64,000 nt of DNA, from contig JAJQJQ010000021.1 in assembly GCA_028622995.1 (NCBI GenBank), forward strand, positions 3,720,001-3,784,000. The letters are read 5' to 3'. The stretch is from Panagrolaimus kolymaensis (Eukaryota > Nematoda > Chromadorea > Rhabditida > Panagrolaimidae). The number at the start of each line of letters is the position of its first letter. The first letter of the stretch is position 1. Below are positions 30,159-43,360 of this stretch, piece after piece. The notes beneath the pieces were generated by a model. That model was not told the origin of the DNA. It searched no databases and worked only from the letters and a program-made list of their open reading frames with translations. The position numbers were made by a program, and so were the translations under genes.

Positions 30159-31092
30159 TTATGCAGCAGAAATAGCTGATTGTCCAGCTCCAGTAGCACC
30201 AGTTGCGCCAGTTGCACCACCATTTGCGCCAGTAGCACCAGTACCACCAACACTTACAGCAGATTGACCTCCACCAGCTACAGGTTGAATAGGAACAGTA
30301 TGATCATCTTCTTTATTGACATTTTCATTATTTATTGTAAATTCTTTCATTGGTTGATTTTTTGCTTTTTGACTTGGAAGTTTACGTTTCATATTTTTCA
30401 TGTATTCATCATTCTTTGCTCCAACCACATCTTCATCTTCTTCAATAGATTCAATATCTTCTGGTGCTAAAAATGAAAACACATTAAAGAGAATTCAAAG
30501 TTATATCAGTATATTAAAAAGCTTTTATGGAGCAATATTATCACTTCCAATACGAATTTTAACTAAAAAAAAGTCACTTACTTGGATCACGTTGAAGTGG
30601 TTTGGTAGCCATTACAATCATAATAATAACATTAATTATAATAGGTAATACTGCCAAAGTTACGATGAGAACAGCAGCCAAAATAATAGCAACGGTTTTA
30701 TCACCTGGAGTTAGAGCATAAAATTCATTGTAATTATCTTTCTGAAAAACAAAACAAATGTATGTAAACTGGCAAATAACCCATTCGCGATCGGTGCATT
30801 CGCGAGACCCATTTCGCGATAAAAAATAGACCCATTCGCGATAAAAAATGGGTAGTAAAATCGCGAATGTGTCTATTTTTTATCGCGAATGGGTCTATTT
30901 TTTATCGCGAAATGGGTCTCGCGAATGCACCGATCGTGAATAGGTACACAGCCATGTAAACTTGTATGAAAAATATTAACAACAACTTACGGTACAATTT
31001 TCTTTGTAGATTTGATTTTTTGAACAATCTAAAGCACCAAAGACACTTGAAGTTTTTGCCAGAAGAAGAAGTAATAAAATTTTAACAAACAT
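30159..31092 (-). CDS. Small type I membrane protein with Gly-Ala-Thr repeat tail
   Basis: 189-aa protein in three exons (31092-30991, 30741-30582, 30466-30159). A signal peptide (MFVKILLLLLLAKTSSVFG) is followed by a short ectodomain with two cysteines (LDCSKNQIYKENC), one strong transmembrane helix (VAIILAAVLIVTLAVLPIIIN and on) and a cytoplasmic tail. The tail begins ATKPLQRDP, turns acidic (EDIESIEEDEDV), then basic, and ends in a low-complexity run of GATGATG-type triplets and SAISAA. All junctions are GT-AG and in frame. I recognise no family; the layout suggests a small surface or adaptor protein. A 167-bp palindromic transposon sits in intron 1. Confidence 0.7.
30779..30945. mobile_element. 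Palindromic TCGCGA-rich MITE in an intron
   Basis: Two 71-bp arms (30779-30849 and 30875-30945) are reverse complements with two mismatches near the outer end, around a 25-base loop. The arms are built from repeated ACCCATTCGCGA and TCGCGATAAAAAATAGACCC motifs. No clear target duplication was found. It occupies most of intron 1 of the membrane protein gene. Confidence 0.85.
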
Positions 31093-33180
31093 ATTTTGCG
31101 GCGGCTATTTTCTTTTCGTTGTTGAAGACAGAATCAAGCAAGAAGCATTCGAATTTACTAAAGAATGTTAGTTTTTTTTTGTTGTGATGACTTTTTTTCT
31201 TTTTGTCATCATCAAAATTTTATGCAAAAAAATATGCATATTTGTTTTTGTTTTAGTTGGTGAATGCCTTTTAGCGGGTTGTAAAAATCCCCAACAACTT
31301 TCTCCACAAAATGATTGGATTCCGACTTAATTCGAAAGCTTTAAACGTTGTCTTTTTTTTACAAATTTGGATCCCTAACCTTTCAATATTTCATTTATTT
31401 TTCTGGAACTCCACGTTTTTTTTGTGTTTTGCAAACTTTGTTGTTTTTTTCCTTTAAACCTTCCCGATGTTAAAGAATGTTATGCTTTTTTCCATTTTCT
31501 AATTTTATATTACTCCAACTTTCAATAACAGGTGACCGACCATATTTTCTTGTTTTGTTTTCTGCTGCTGTTGTTGCAGTTGCACTGAATTAACTTTTGT
31601 TCTTTCTTATCCGTCATTAATTATCCCAAACATTTTTAAGCTATTCACATTATATTTTTTAAGAAACAATAAAGAAATTTTTTTGCTGTTGCTCTTTGAG
31701 TACTTTGAAGAATAAAAATAAAAAAGCAACTGTGGCGATCAAGAAGAATGATCACCTTTAGCAGCCGCAAGAGAACATGTGCTTTTTAGAAGAAAAAAGT
31801 GAAGGCAAAAAAAAAAAACAGAATTTTTAAAAAGTAAAATGACTTTTAAAATATTTGAAGAAGATAAAAATAGCTTACATCTACAGATATTTACAGCAAA
31901 TTATTTTCATAAATGCATCGTAAATACGCAATCTTTTTTTGTTGCGATTTCGATTTTCAAGAAATGTTTAGTATTAAAAAAGGATATATGTATTTTGGAA
32001 GGATTTATGGACTTTGTAACAAGATTTTAGAAAACAAAATTGGGAGATGCAAGAAGAGGAAGTGATAGCAGTTTGTAAATGTTTTAGTAACCATAAGGAC
32101 AAAGATGTTGGTATGGTACAAGATTCCTTTGTATTTAAAATGTTCAAAGACCAAAGAAAAATTATTCTCTATTCATCTGTTTGTTTTTCTCAATTAACCT
32201 TTTTGTCATCATTTTTATTTTAAAATTTAAATTTCAACAATTACAAATCCAAAAATTGATCCCTCGACTTTGCTCAATTGAAATTTTACTCAATGCTTTT
32301 CTTTTTCATCAGATCATTCCATCGCAATTTTTTTTCAATCAACACATGACTTCCGGCAGCAAAGAAAAAGAAAAAAGAAACTTGCTCAGTATTTTGCTTT
32401 ACCTAATTTTCCACTAAAGCACGTTGTATTTTATTGTTTTTGTTTGAAAGATCTAAAAAGCTTTCTTCCAAATGCCTTTGCCCATACTTTTAATCATAAA
32501 GCTTTGCAAAGCAAAAGTTATAGCTGCAATCCAACAATCAACAGCTGCCTGCTGCATTTTCGATCTTTCCTCCAAAAAAATCATCATCACATTAAAAAAG
32601 CGTGAGCTTCCAAAAGATTCTTTCTTTTTTTATCGAATTTTTTTGTTTTGAGTAAAATAAAGCATTTGTTCTTTGTTCGTCAGCATTTTTTTACTTTCAA
32701 AAAGCAAAATCTTATTTTTGCTACGTTCATTGCTTTTATAATAAACACACATCGTAAAAGTGCACATACAAAGATTACAAAATTTTTCATTTCAAAATAA
32801 AAATATTTTATCAAAAAGATTTGATAAAAAGATCCAAAATTTAAATTAATTTTTTTAGCTCATTCATTTTAACATTGTTTTCTTCAACAAGTCGTCGGAG
32901 GTGTCCTAAAGTAAAATAATCATCGCTGAAAGTTCAAATAATGGAGTAAACGAGAAGGGGAAGAACATAAATAAAGAATGGATGCTGTTACGTTGAGCAA
33001 CCGACAGCGAGAGTGATGCACTTTTTTGCTTTAAATAAAATTAGTTTTTTTTGTAAAGATAGAAAATTATCAGAAAATGTGTTTAGTCTCAAAAATTAAA
33101 AAACCTTTATTTCAAGTACACCATACATACATTTATAAACATATTAATATAATTAAAAGTAAAACTGAAGCAGATTTTCT
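31093..33180. other. long intergenic region
   Basis: 2.1 kb of AT-rich sequence with homopolymer runs. Short open frames (31839-32030, 32181-32417) lack coding character and I call none. Confidence 0.45.
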
Positions 33181-34098
33181 TTAGCATTGTACAAATCTTC
33201 TTTGTTCATGTTCGTTGAGATCATTGAAATAAATATAGCATTTGAAGACAGCATGAATGGCCCAAAATACATAAATTGTTTCAAAAAAGCAAAAAGCAAG
33301 AAAACCAGATGTGATACCAAGTTTAGTTGAATCAAATGTGCTGCCATAACTTGTACGGCTTCGTGGACCATAAGATTCTGCATTTATTTCATCAATTCTT
33401 TTATCTTCATAATAATCATGAACTCTTCGACGATATCTTCCATGAGAAGAATACTCACTGTTGACGTAAACAATAGCAAAAATTGAGAAAGCATACACAG
33501 CACCAAGAAACATAAGTCGAAATATCATATATGGAACCAAAAAGCCTCCTTTCTTAGTAGCCATACCAATGGCAAGTGAGATTATAACAATAATAGTTAA
33601 AGGCATAGTAACACCATAAGAGGAATATGAAATTGATTCTCCATTGAAAATAAGGAAAATTCCAAGTCCTGTAAAAGCTAGAATACCGAGTATTTCAATG
33701 GTAAGAAAGACGTATGTTCCATTTTTAGCATGCATACATCCACAGCAACATTTATATTTTGGATCATTAGCATTGAATTGGTTATTTAGAAAGGGAGCAG
33801 CAGTAGCTCGATAATTTATGGCAATTGGAACACCAGCAGCAGGTACAGCAATTGGAAAACCAGCAGCAGGTACAGCAATTGGAAAACCAGCAACACGTTC
33901 ATTTCCATTTGTAACGACAATAAGTTGATTACCATTTGGAGTACCAGTATGATCATTTGTAACGCCAGCAACAGGTTGATTTCCATTTGTAACGACAATA
34001 GGTTCATTTCCCTTTAGAGCACCAGTGGGATCATTTGTAACACCAGCAGCAGGTTGATTTTGAGGTGGAATAAAATTTGATGGAGAAGGTTCAGCCAT
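33181..34098 (-). CDS. Four-transmembrane protein with Asn/Pro repeat N-terminus
   Basis: 305-aa single-exon protein starting MAEPSPSNFIPPQN. The same frame runs 64 codons further upstream, but those codons lie in the adjoining transposon and short leader and open with TTG, so I chose the ATG at 34098. Residues ~18-70 hold two copies of a 26-residue repeat (GVTND-TG-GN-IVVTNGN) and then three GFPIAVPAA-like nonapeptides. KYKCCCGCMHAKNGTYV precedes four hydrophobic segments; a loop with YSSHGRYRRRVHDYYED lies between helices 3 and 4. The layout resembles nematode LAPTM4/DUF7027-type four-helix proteins of endolysosomal membranes, but this is a loose similarity. No intron is seen. Confidence 0.75.
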   Translation of the reverse strand: MAEPSPSNFIPPQNQPAAGVTNDPTGALKGNEPIVVTNGNQPVAGVTNDHTGTPNGNQLIVVTNGNERVAGFPIAVPAAGFPIAVPAAGVPIAINYRATAAPFLNNQFNANDPKYKCCCGCMHAKNGTYVFLTIEILGILAFTGLGIFLIFNGESISYSSYGVTMPLTIIVIISLAIGMATKKGGFLVPYMIFRLMFLGAVYAFSIFAIVYVNSEYSSHGRYRRRVHDYYEDKRIDEINAESYGPRSRTSYGSTFDSTKLGITSGFLAFCFFETIYVFWAIHAVFKCYIYFNDLNEHEQRRFVQC

Positions 34099-34144
34099 TT
34101 TGACGATGAAAGACGACGAGCACGAGAAAGTGTTAAACGGTGAA

Positions 34145-34565
34145 TAGGGTTCACGTCTCCATGGATAGACCAAAAAATGCGGAGACGGAGACACTCCGTG
34201 TTTGCTTGGCGGAGAGACGGAGATTCTCCGCGGAGACAGAAATATGGCGGACGGAGACGCGGATATACGGATATTCGCCGTCTCCGCCAAAAATTTTGGA
34301 ATTATAAAGGGGTTTAAAAAGAAAAATTTTTATATTTAAAAATAGTTATATATTTCTAAAGATTCTGTTTTATTAATCTCATCAATCTACAATCTAAATT
34401 TTTTAATTCTTGATAATAAAAGAATTGGCGGAGACAAAAGGCCGCGGAGACGGAGACGCGAACATTTGACGGAGACCAAAATCTCGCGGACGGAGACACG
34501 GAGACGGAGACGGAGAGGCGGAGACGCGGATACGGAGACGGATATCCACGGAGACGTGAACCCTA
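34145..34565. mobile_element. hAT-type MITE, 421 bp, 8-bp target duplication
   Basis: The ends are TAGGGTTCACGTCTCC and its reverse complement. The target duplication ACGGTGAA is at 34137-34144 and 34566-34573. The interior is full of GGAGACGG-type short repeats in both orientations. TAGGG-like ends and 8-bp duplications are hAT hallmarks. It lies 39 bp upstream of the four-transmembrane gene's start codon. Confidence 0.9.
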
Positions 34566-34573
34566 ACGGTGAA

Positions 34574-35930
34574 TGAATAAAATTTTGAACAAAATGGTTG
34601 CGAAAAAAAGAAAGAAGCAATTATGCAAATTTTGCATGATTCGAGTTTTTCAAACAAAAAATATGAATCTTTGTTTGCTTGAAAAAATTGTCTAATCCCA
34701 TTTCGATGTCTTAAATTATTTTTCCAATATTTTTTGAGAGAAAAATTATGATCCGAAAAGAAATTACTTGCATGTAAAATTTCTCCTTCTATTTAATTTT
34801 AACAGTAGTGACAATTTTTAATGATCGCGATATTCTCTTTTTTCAAATGCATTTTTTAATTTTTGCTATTTGCTATATTTTGCAACCAATTCTTTTGAAT
34901 TTAAAGTTACTATTTATTTGCCCAAATGAAAAAAAATCTTCAAATTTATTTTTGCAATTTTTTTTAAAACTTTTATTTTTTGTTTCCACATGTTTGATTT
35001 TTAAAAGAAAAAAAAAATCACCTTTGTGTTACTTTTAAAGCAGCCGTTGTTGGCAATAGCAATATGCTTTATCTTTTCTTTTTTTATTACCTTTTCCATA
35101 TTGATTGTCATCAATTTTATTTAATAATGAGAGAGATCAAAAAAGCTTGCTAAAAAATTTCTCTTCCAAAAAATCTGCTTTTTTTTTTTTCACAGTTGTT
35201 TCAGGAATAAAAAAATTTTGTTAGAAAAAATAAAAGAAATTTTTTTTCGGGGGCGCAATGTTCTCGGGAAAGGAAGAATGAAAGCTGATGGCTGCTGCCA
35301 AAGAGATAAAGTTGCTTTGATTTCTTTTTTTCTTCTTCCCGCCTCCACAAACAGAGATATATGCATTTTAAAAAGTCAAAAGCTTGGATCTTGGGCTTTA
35401 AAATAAAAAAAAGTTTTGCCATTTTGTTGTTTCCCAATTGAGCACATCGCCGTTGGAAATGAAAGAATGAAAGAAGCAAATGATCCATTGGTGGGCAGAA
35501 ATAATTTTTTTTTCACCATCTCCTGGATATTCGACCACGCCTTTAAAAACACAATTGCCTTTTGTTGTTTCTTGAAGAAGCATCCATCGAAAAAAATAAG
35601 TTAAAGCTTTAGTTAATCCAATTTTATTCATTGTTAAATCATTGTAGCTTCAGTGCCTACCTTTTTTAAAACTATGAATATTTTAAAAGGTTAAAAATGT
35701 TTTTGAAAATTACATTTTAGTGATTTTCGAAAGTCATAAGTTAGATTTTTTTGCCCATCTTTCAAGTATTATCTTTCAACAATAATTGATACTTTTGAGC
35801 ATTTTTTGTTTTAGAAAAAAATATCGTGTTTCGCTTCGTTCTTTTTTTGTTGCATTTCATTGATAATGATAATTATTTGAGTTAATTTTTTTTAGTTTAT
35901 CCCCCAAACAAAAAGCACGCAAAATTAAGG
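34574..35930. other. intergenic, myosin promoter side
   Basis: No gene supported. Presumably holds the muscle myosin promoter; no element was identified with confidence. An acceptor (TTTTTTTTAG) 35 bp before the myosin ATG could be a trans-splice or 5'UTR site. Confidence 0.4.
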
Positions 35931-38900
35931 ATGGGTGATATGAACTTCGAACAAGACGAAGGATATAAATATTTGAGTGTCAGCCGTGAAGAAAAAATTG
36001 GTTGGACTTCCAAGCCATTCGATTCCAAAAAGAATTGCTGGATCCCTGATGCTGAAGATGGTTAGTTTTTTTGTATCTATTATAAATTTTTATAACAAAA
36101 CAATCTTTCTTTTCGAATATTTACAGTATCCTTTTAAGCAGTAGTTATTTTTTTCTAAAATTTTTTGAGTGCGTACTTTTAATAAAAAATATTTTTTGAT
36201 GTCAAGCTTTTTTAAAAAGAGTTGAAACTTTCTAAAATTAAACTTTTCATTCTTTTCACGTGTCTCCTCTTTTTTGAAAAACAATCATCAAATTTTTTGT
36301 TCTTTAAAGCTTAAATTTTTTTTTGTTTTATCTTTCATTAAAACTTTACCTTTCTCAAGCGCGGCTGTCATTTTTTGACCTACCACCTTCGCTGATTTTT
36401 CTTTGCAAAAAGGCACTTTTCAAAAATTACTATTAAAACAGTTGTTCATTTTTCTCTTTCTTTTTTGCGTTGTGTATGCTTTTATATCTTTTTTCAATGG
36501 AGTATACTTTGATTTTGAAAATCAAAGGTTGTAAAAAGATTGTTTCATCGAGGTGGTAGGAAGGATAAAGAAGAAGAAAAAAATGTGGCGAGATCGGAAG
36601 AAGATGCAAAAGAATGAAAGAAAGAGAGGCGATGCGATATATAAAAATATTACAACATAATGATTGCCATCCATCCGCCAACGCTTTTTATTATACTTTC
36701 ATTTTGCTTTTTTAAAATAGCAAATCAAAAAACAATAATGCAAAAAATAAATAAGTGATCCTTAAATGGCAAAATCAGAATAATAATAAAAAAAATACAA
36801 TAACGCGAAAGCATAAAGCAAACAATTCTAAAATTATTGTAATAATTTACAGGCTTCGTCGCTGCCGAAATCAAATCAACCAAGGGTGACACTGTTACTG
36901 CCGTTACTGTAAAAGGCAATGAAGTCACTGTTAAAAAGGAAGAAGCTCAAGAAATGAATCCACCAAAATACACTAAAACTGATGATATGGCTAACTTGAC
37001 CTTCTTGAATGAAGCTTCCGTTTTGACCAACTTGAAAGATCGTTATAGTGCTATGATGATTTATGTAAGCAACTTAAAAAAATCTTTGCGCATAATTTAA
37101 TTTTTTTGTTTATTTTAGACCTATTCCGGTCTTTTCTGTGTCGTCATCAACCCCTACAAACGTCTTCCCATTTACACTGAATCCGTCATCAAATTTTACA
37201 TGGGTAAACGTCGTAATGAAATGCCACCCCATCTTTTCGCCGTCGCTGATGAAGCTTATCGTAACATGGTCCAAGATCGTGAAAATCAATCCATGCTTAT
37301 TACTGGTGAATCAGGTGCTGGCAAAACTGAAAACACCAAAAAGGTTATTTCATACTTTGCTATCGTTGGTTCAACCCAACAAGCTACTGAAAAGAAGACG
37401 GATGAAAGTGGAAAGAAAGTTGGTACACTTGAAGAACAAATTGTTCAAACCAATCCCGTATTGGAAGCTTTTGGTAATGCCAAAACCGTTCGTAATAACA
37501 ACTCCTCTCGATTCGGTAAATTCATCCGTACTCATTTTTCTGGATCTGGTAAACTTGCTGGTGGTGATATTGAACATTGTAAGTTATATCATAACAATTA
37601 AAAATGAAAACACATAAAAAAAATTTAAAAATTTTAGACCTTCTCGAAAAATCCCGTGTCGTTCGTCAAGCCCCTGGTGAACGTTGTTACCATATTTTCT
37701 ATCAAATCATGTCCGGTTTTGATAAAAGCCTTCGCGACAAACTCAAGCTTACCAACGAACTTAAATATTATCATTTCTGTTCTCAAGCTGAACTTACCAT
37801 TGAAGGAGTTGATGATAAAGAAGAAATGGGTCTCACTCAAGAAGCCTTCGATATCATGGGATTCGAAGATGAAGAAACAAATGGTCTTTACAGATGTGTT
37901 GCTGGTATTATGCATATGGGAGAGATGAAATTCAAACAACGCCCCCGTGAAGAGCAAGCTGAAGTTGATACAGATGGTGATGCCCAAAATGCAGCTCATT
38001 GCTTTGGTATCAATCATGAAGAATACTTGAAAGCTCTTACCAAACCCCGTATTCGCGTTGGTACTGAATGGGTTAACAAAGGTCAAAATTTGGATCAAAT
38101 CAGTTGGGCTATTTCTGGTCTCGGCAAAGCCATCTATGCTCGCATGTTTAAATGGCTCATTGAACGTTGCAACAAAACCCTTGATGCTCGTGCCATTGAA
38201 CGTAAACACTTCATTGGTGTTTTGGATATTGCTGGATTTGAAATTTTCGATTTGAATTCATTTGAACAACTTTGGATTAATTTCGTCAATGAAAAGCTCC
38301 AACAATTCTTCAACCATCACATGTTCGTTCTTGAACAAGAAGAATATAAACGTGAAGGCATCCAATGGACTTTCATCGATTTCGGTCTCGATCTTCAAGC
38401 TTGTATTGAACTCATTGAAAAACCTTTGGGTATCATTTCCATGCTTGATGAAGAATGTATCGTCCCTAAAGCTAGTGATATGACTTTTGTTCAAAAATTG
38501 AATGACCAACATCTTGGGAAACATCCTAATTTTGTTAAACCCAAACCACCAAAGGGCAAACAAGCTGAAGCTCATTTTGCTGTTGTTCATTATGCTGGTA
38601 CTGTCCGTTATAATGCTAACAACTTCCTTGAAAAAAATAAGGATCCCCTCAACGATTCAGCTGTTTCCGTTCTTAAAACTTCTCAAGGCAATCAAATTAT
38701 GCTTGATATTTGGCAAGGTAGGATAAAATTGATTTTAAAATTGAAAAGAAATAAAAATTCAAATTAATGAAATTGAAAAAAAATGAGACAAGAAAATAAT
38801 TCTTCCATTTTAAAAAAATGCATGCTTTTAGTTGAAAAATAACATTTTTATAATAACATCTTTTAAAAGTGCATCATATTTTTTAGATTATACCACCCAA

Positions 38901-41900
38901 GAAGAAGCTGCAGAAATGGCAAGAAAGGGTGAAACAGCTACTAAAAAGAAGGGTAAATCATCATCTTTCTTAACCGTTTCCATGATTTATCGTGAATCCC
39001 TCAACAAATTGATGAATATGCTTTATCAAACTCATCCCCATTTCATTCGTTGTATCATTCCCAATGAAAAGAAAGCTTCGGGTGTCATTGATTCTGCATT
39101 GGTTTTGAATCAATTGACTTGCAATGGTGTATTAGAAGGTATTCGTATTTGCCGTAAAGGTTTTCCCAATCGTATGCTTTATGATGATTTCAAACATCGT
39201 TATGCTATCTTGGCTTCTGAAGCAGCTAATAATTCTGATCCAAAAAAAGGTTCCGTTGGTATCACCGATACTCTTGTTAATGAACAAAATTGTAAGATCA
39301 TAAACCATAAAAGCTTAATAAAATTTAAATTTTTGTTTTAAACTTTAGTGAATGATGAAGAATTCAAAATTGGTCTAACCAAAGTTTTCTTCAAAGCCGG
39401 TATTTTGGCTAGACTTGAAGATTTGCGTGATGAAAAACTTGCCATCATTATGACTGCCTTCCAATCTAAAATTCGTTGGTATTTGGGTCAAGCTGATGTT
39501 AGACGCCGCATTCAACAACGAGCAGGTAAGTGAGAAGATGCACTTCGCCCATTTAAGGTTTGCAAAGTGAATCAACCCACTTCCAGGTTTACTCATCCTT
39601 CAACGCAATGTCAAAGCTTGGTGCACCCTTCGCACATGGCCTTGGTTCAAACTTTATGGATCCGTCAAACCCCTCCTTCGCACAGGCAAAGAAGCTGAAG
39701 AACTTGAAAAGGTTAATGAGAAAATCAAAGGTCTTGAAGAAGAGCTTGCTAAATCCGAAGGAGCCCGTAAAGAGCTTGAAGGACATGTTGCTACTTTGGT
39801 TGAAGAAAAGAATTCCTTGTTTACCAATTTGGAAAAGGAAAAGGCTGCTTTAGGTGAAAGCGAAGAAAAAGCTAATAAACTTCAATCATTGAAAAATGAC
39901 CTCGATCGACAATGCAATGAACTCAATGATCAACTTGGAGAACTTGAAGATAGAGCTTCTGATCTTCAACGAGTTAAAAAGAAGGCTGAACAAGAAATTG
40001 AAAACCTAAAAAAAAGTGGCCAAGATCTTGAAATGTCCCTTCGTAAAGCAGAATCAGAAAAGCAATCCCGCGAACACAATATTCGTTCATTGCAAGATGA
40101 ACTCGCCCAACAAGATGAAAACGTTGCCAAACTCAACAAAGAAAAGAAACATCAAGAAGAAGTTAATCGCAAACTTGTTGAAGATCTTCAAGCTGAAGAA
40201 GATAAAGTTAATCATGTCAACAAATTGAAACAAAAGCTTGAACAACAACTCGATGATCTCGAAGATTCGGTTGAACGTGAAAAGCGTGCCAAACAAGAAC
40301 TTGATAAGCAAAAGAGAAAGACCGAAGGTGAACTCAAAGTTGCCCAAGAAAATATCGACGAAATGACCAAACAAAAGCATGACATCGAAAATAACTTGAA
40401 AAAGAAGGAAGCTGAACTTCACACTTTGTCATCTCGTTTGGAAGATGAACAATCCCTCGTTGGAAAACTTCAACGTCAAATCAAGGAATTGCAAGCTCGC
40501 ATTTCTGAACTTGAAGAAGAACTTGATGCTGAACGTCAATCCCGCTCTAAAGCTGATCGTTCTCGCGCTGAACTCCAACGTGAGCTTGAAGAACTTAGCG
40601 AACGCTTGGATGAAGCAGGTGGTTCAACGGTATGATGAGTTTGATTGCTTTTTAACTTTATTAACAAAAAACAACTAAAAACTAACAAACAATATCAAGC
40701 AATTAATTCTACCAAATGTACATAAAATTACAATAAACTTTCTTTTTAAGGCAGCTCAAATCGAAATTAACAAAAAGCGTGAAGCCGAACTTGCTAAACT
40801 TCGCCGCGATCTTGAAGAAGGCAACATGAACCACGAAACCCAACTCGCTTCCCTTCGCAAAAAGCAAACCGATAGCGTTGCTGAATTGAGTGATCAAGTT
40901 GAACAACTTCAAAAACTCAAGGTTAAAGTTGAAAAAGATAAGGCTCAAATTCAACGCGAACTCGAAGATGCTAATGGCCAACTTGATGGTGAACTTCGAG
41001 GCCGTCAAGAAGCTGAAAAGGTTGTTAAAAGTCTTGAACTCCAACTTGCTGAAATCCAAACCAAAGCGGATGAGCAAAGCCGTCTTTTAAATGACTTCTC
41101 TGCCCTTAAAGCTAGACTTCATAACGAAAATGGTGATCTTGAGCATCAACTTGAAGATGCTGAAAGTCAACTTAACAGCCTTCATAGACTTAAGAGTCAA
41201 TTGACTAGCCAACTTGAAGAAGCTAAACGTACAGCTGATGAAGAATCACGTGAACGTCAACAAATTGCAGCTCAATTGAAGAATGCCCAACACGAAAAGT
41301 AAGCAAAAAAATAAACTCATAAAAAGTAAAATATAATTATTTCCCCCATTTTTAGCGAATCACTTCGAGAACAACTTGATGATGAACAAGAAGCTAGAGC
41401 AGAAAGCATGCGACAAATCAGCAAACTCAACGCTGAAATTCAACAATGGAAAGCCCGCTTCGAATCTGAAGGCTTGGTTAGACTTGAAGAAATTGAAGAA
41501 GCAAAACGCAAGCTTCAACAAAAAGTTCAAGATCTCACTGATGCAAATGAAGCAGCCAACACCAAAATTGCTTCTCTTGAAAAAACACGTCATAAGCTTT
41601 TGGGTGAAATTGATGATGCTCAAGTTGATGTTGAACGAGCTGCCGCTTATGCTGCATCACTTGAAAAGAAACAAAAAGGTTTCGATCGCATTATTGATGA
41701 ATGGAAAAAGAAGACCGATGATCTCAGCAATGAACTTGATGCCGCTCAACGAGATGCCCGTAACATGGCTACCGATCTCTTCAAAGCTAAAACCAATCAA
41801 GATGAATTAGCTGAAGCCCTTGAAGGCACACGGCGCGAAAACAAAGCGCTCGCCCAAGAAATCAAGGATTTGTCTGATCAACTTGGAGAAGGTGGACGCT

Positions 41901-43360
41901 CAGTTCATGAACTTCAAAAGATTGTTCGTCGTCTTGAAGTTGAAAAAGAAGAAATTCAACATGCCCTTGATGAAGCTGAAGCAGCTCTTGAAGCTGAAGA
42001 ATCCAAGGTTCTTCGAGCCCAAGTTGAAGTTTCACAAATTCGTTCAGAAATTGAAAAACGTATTCAAGAAAAGGAAGAAGAATTTGAAAACACCCGCAAA
42101 AATCATCAACGCGCCCTCGAATCCATGCAAGCCACCCTTGAAGCTGAATCGAAAGGCAAAGCCGAAGCTCTTCGAATCAAGAAAAAACTTGAATCCGATA
42201 TTAATGAACTCGAAATCGCCCTCGATCATGCTAATAAAGCTTATGCAGATGCCCAAAAAAATATCAAACGAAATCAAGATCAAATTAGAGAACTTCAACT
42301 TCAAGTTGAAGATGAACAACGTCAACGTGATGATCTTCGTGAACAATATCTTAATAGCGAAAAACGCAATGCTATGCTTCAATCTGAGAAAGAAGAACTT
42401 GCAGTTCAAGCGGAACACGCTGAACGTGCTCGGTAATTTTTACATTTTATAAAATGATAATTAAAAAAACAATATATAAACAACAAAAACCTAAAAATTT
42501 TCCTCATTATCTCTATTTAATATTGATTCCATTTTAGTCGGGCAGCAGAAGCAGATCTCATTGAACTTCGTGAAGCTGTTAACGACCTTAGCAATCAAGT
42601 TAATTCTCTTGGTGGCATTAAACGTAAACTTGAAGGCGAACTTCAAGCCCTTCATGGAGAACTCGATGAAACTCTTACTGAATTAAAGAATGCTGATGAT
42701 ACCGCCAAAAAAGCTTCAGCTGATGCTGCAAGATTGGCTGAAGAACTTCGTCAAGAACAAGAACACTCCCAACACGTTGATCGTCTTCGTCGAGGACTTG
42801 AACAACAAATCAAAGAAATGCAAGTTAGACTCGATGAAGCCGAAGCTGCAGCTCTTAAAGGAGGCAAAAAGATCATTGCTAAACTTGAAGAACGCATTCG
42901 TTCATTGGAACAAGAACTCGATGGTGAACAACGCCGTCATCAAGACACCGACAAAAACTTCCGCAAGGCTGAACGTCGTATGCGTGAACTTGATTTCCAA
43001 GTTGAAGAAGATAAGAAGAATTCTGAACGCCTCACTGATTTGATCGATAAACTTCAAGGTAAACTCAAGGTTTACAAACGTCAAGTAGAAGAAGCTGAAG
43101 AAATCGCATCTACAAATCTTGGAAAATATCGTCAACTTCAAGCTCAAGTAAGAATATTAAAAAATATTTTATAACTAAACAAATTTTAATCATTTTCTTT
43201 CTTTTTTTAGCTCACCGATGCTGAAGAACGAGCAGATGTTGCTGAAAATTGTTTGAGCAAACTTCGCGCTAAAGGTCGTGCCACAGCTTCTGCAGCTCCA
43301 TTATCCACATCAGCTTCAGCTGCAGTTATGCGATCAACATCCTTCGCTCGTGATTATTAA
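35931..43360 (+). CDS. Muscle myosin heavy chain (UNC-54/MYO type)
   Basis: 1963-aa conventional myosin II heavy chain in eleven exons: 35931-36060, 36853-37064, 37119-37578, 37638-38717, 38887-39291, 39349-39525, 39587-40629, 40751-41298, 41356-42432, 42538-43147, 43211-43360. The head has the N-terminal SH3-like part, P-loop [13 protein letters not shown], switch [11 protein letters not shown], switch [11 protein letters not shown], a Lys/Gly-rich loop 2, and actin-binding [14 protein letters not shown]; the SH1-region helix reads [18 protein letters not shown]. An IQ-type lever (RRRIQQRAG, then [12 protein letters not shown]) leads into a ~1100-residue heptad coiled-coil rod. The length matches the usual 1940-1970 of nematode muscle myosins. 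The non-helical tail ([24 protein letters not shown]) is Ser/Ala-rich. Intron 1 is 792 bp, far larger than the others, so it may hold enhancers. Which muscle paralogue this is cannot be told by eye. Confidence 0.97.

Noticed and set aside
34102..34290. N-terminal extension of the four-transmembrane protein
   Set aside because: It starts at TTG and is almost entirely MITE sequence; the ATG at 34098 is the better start.
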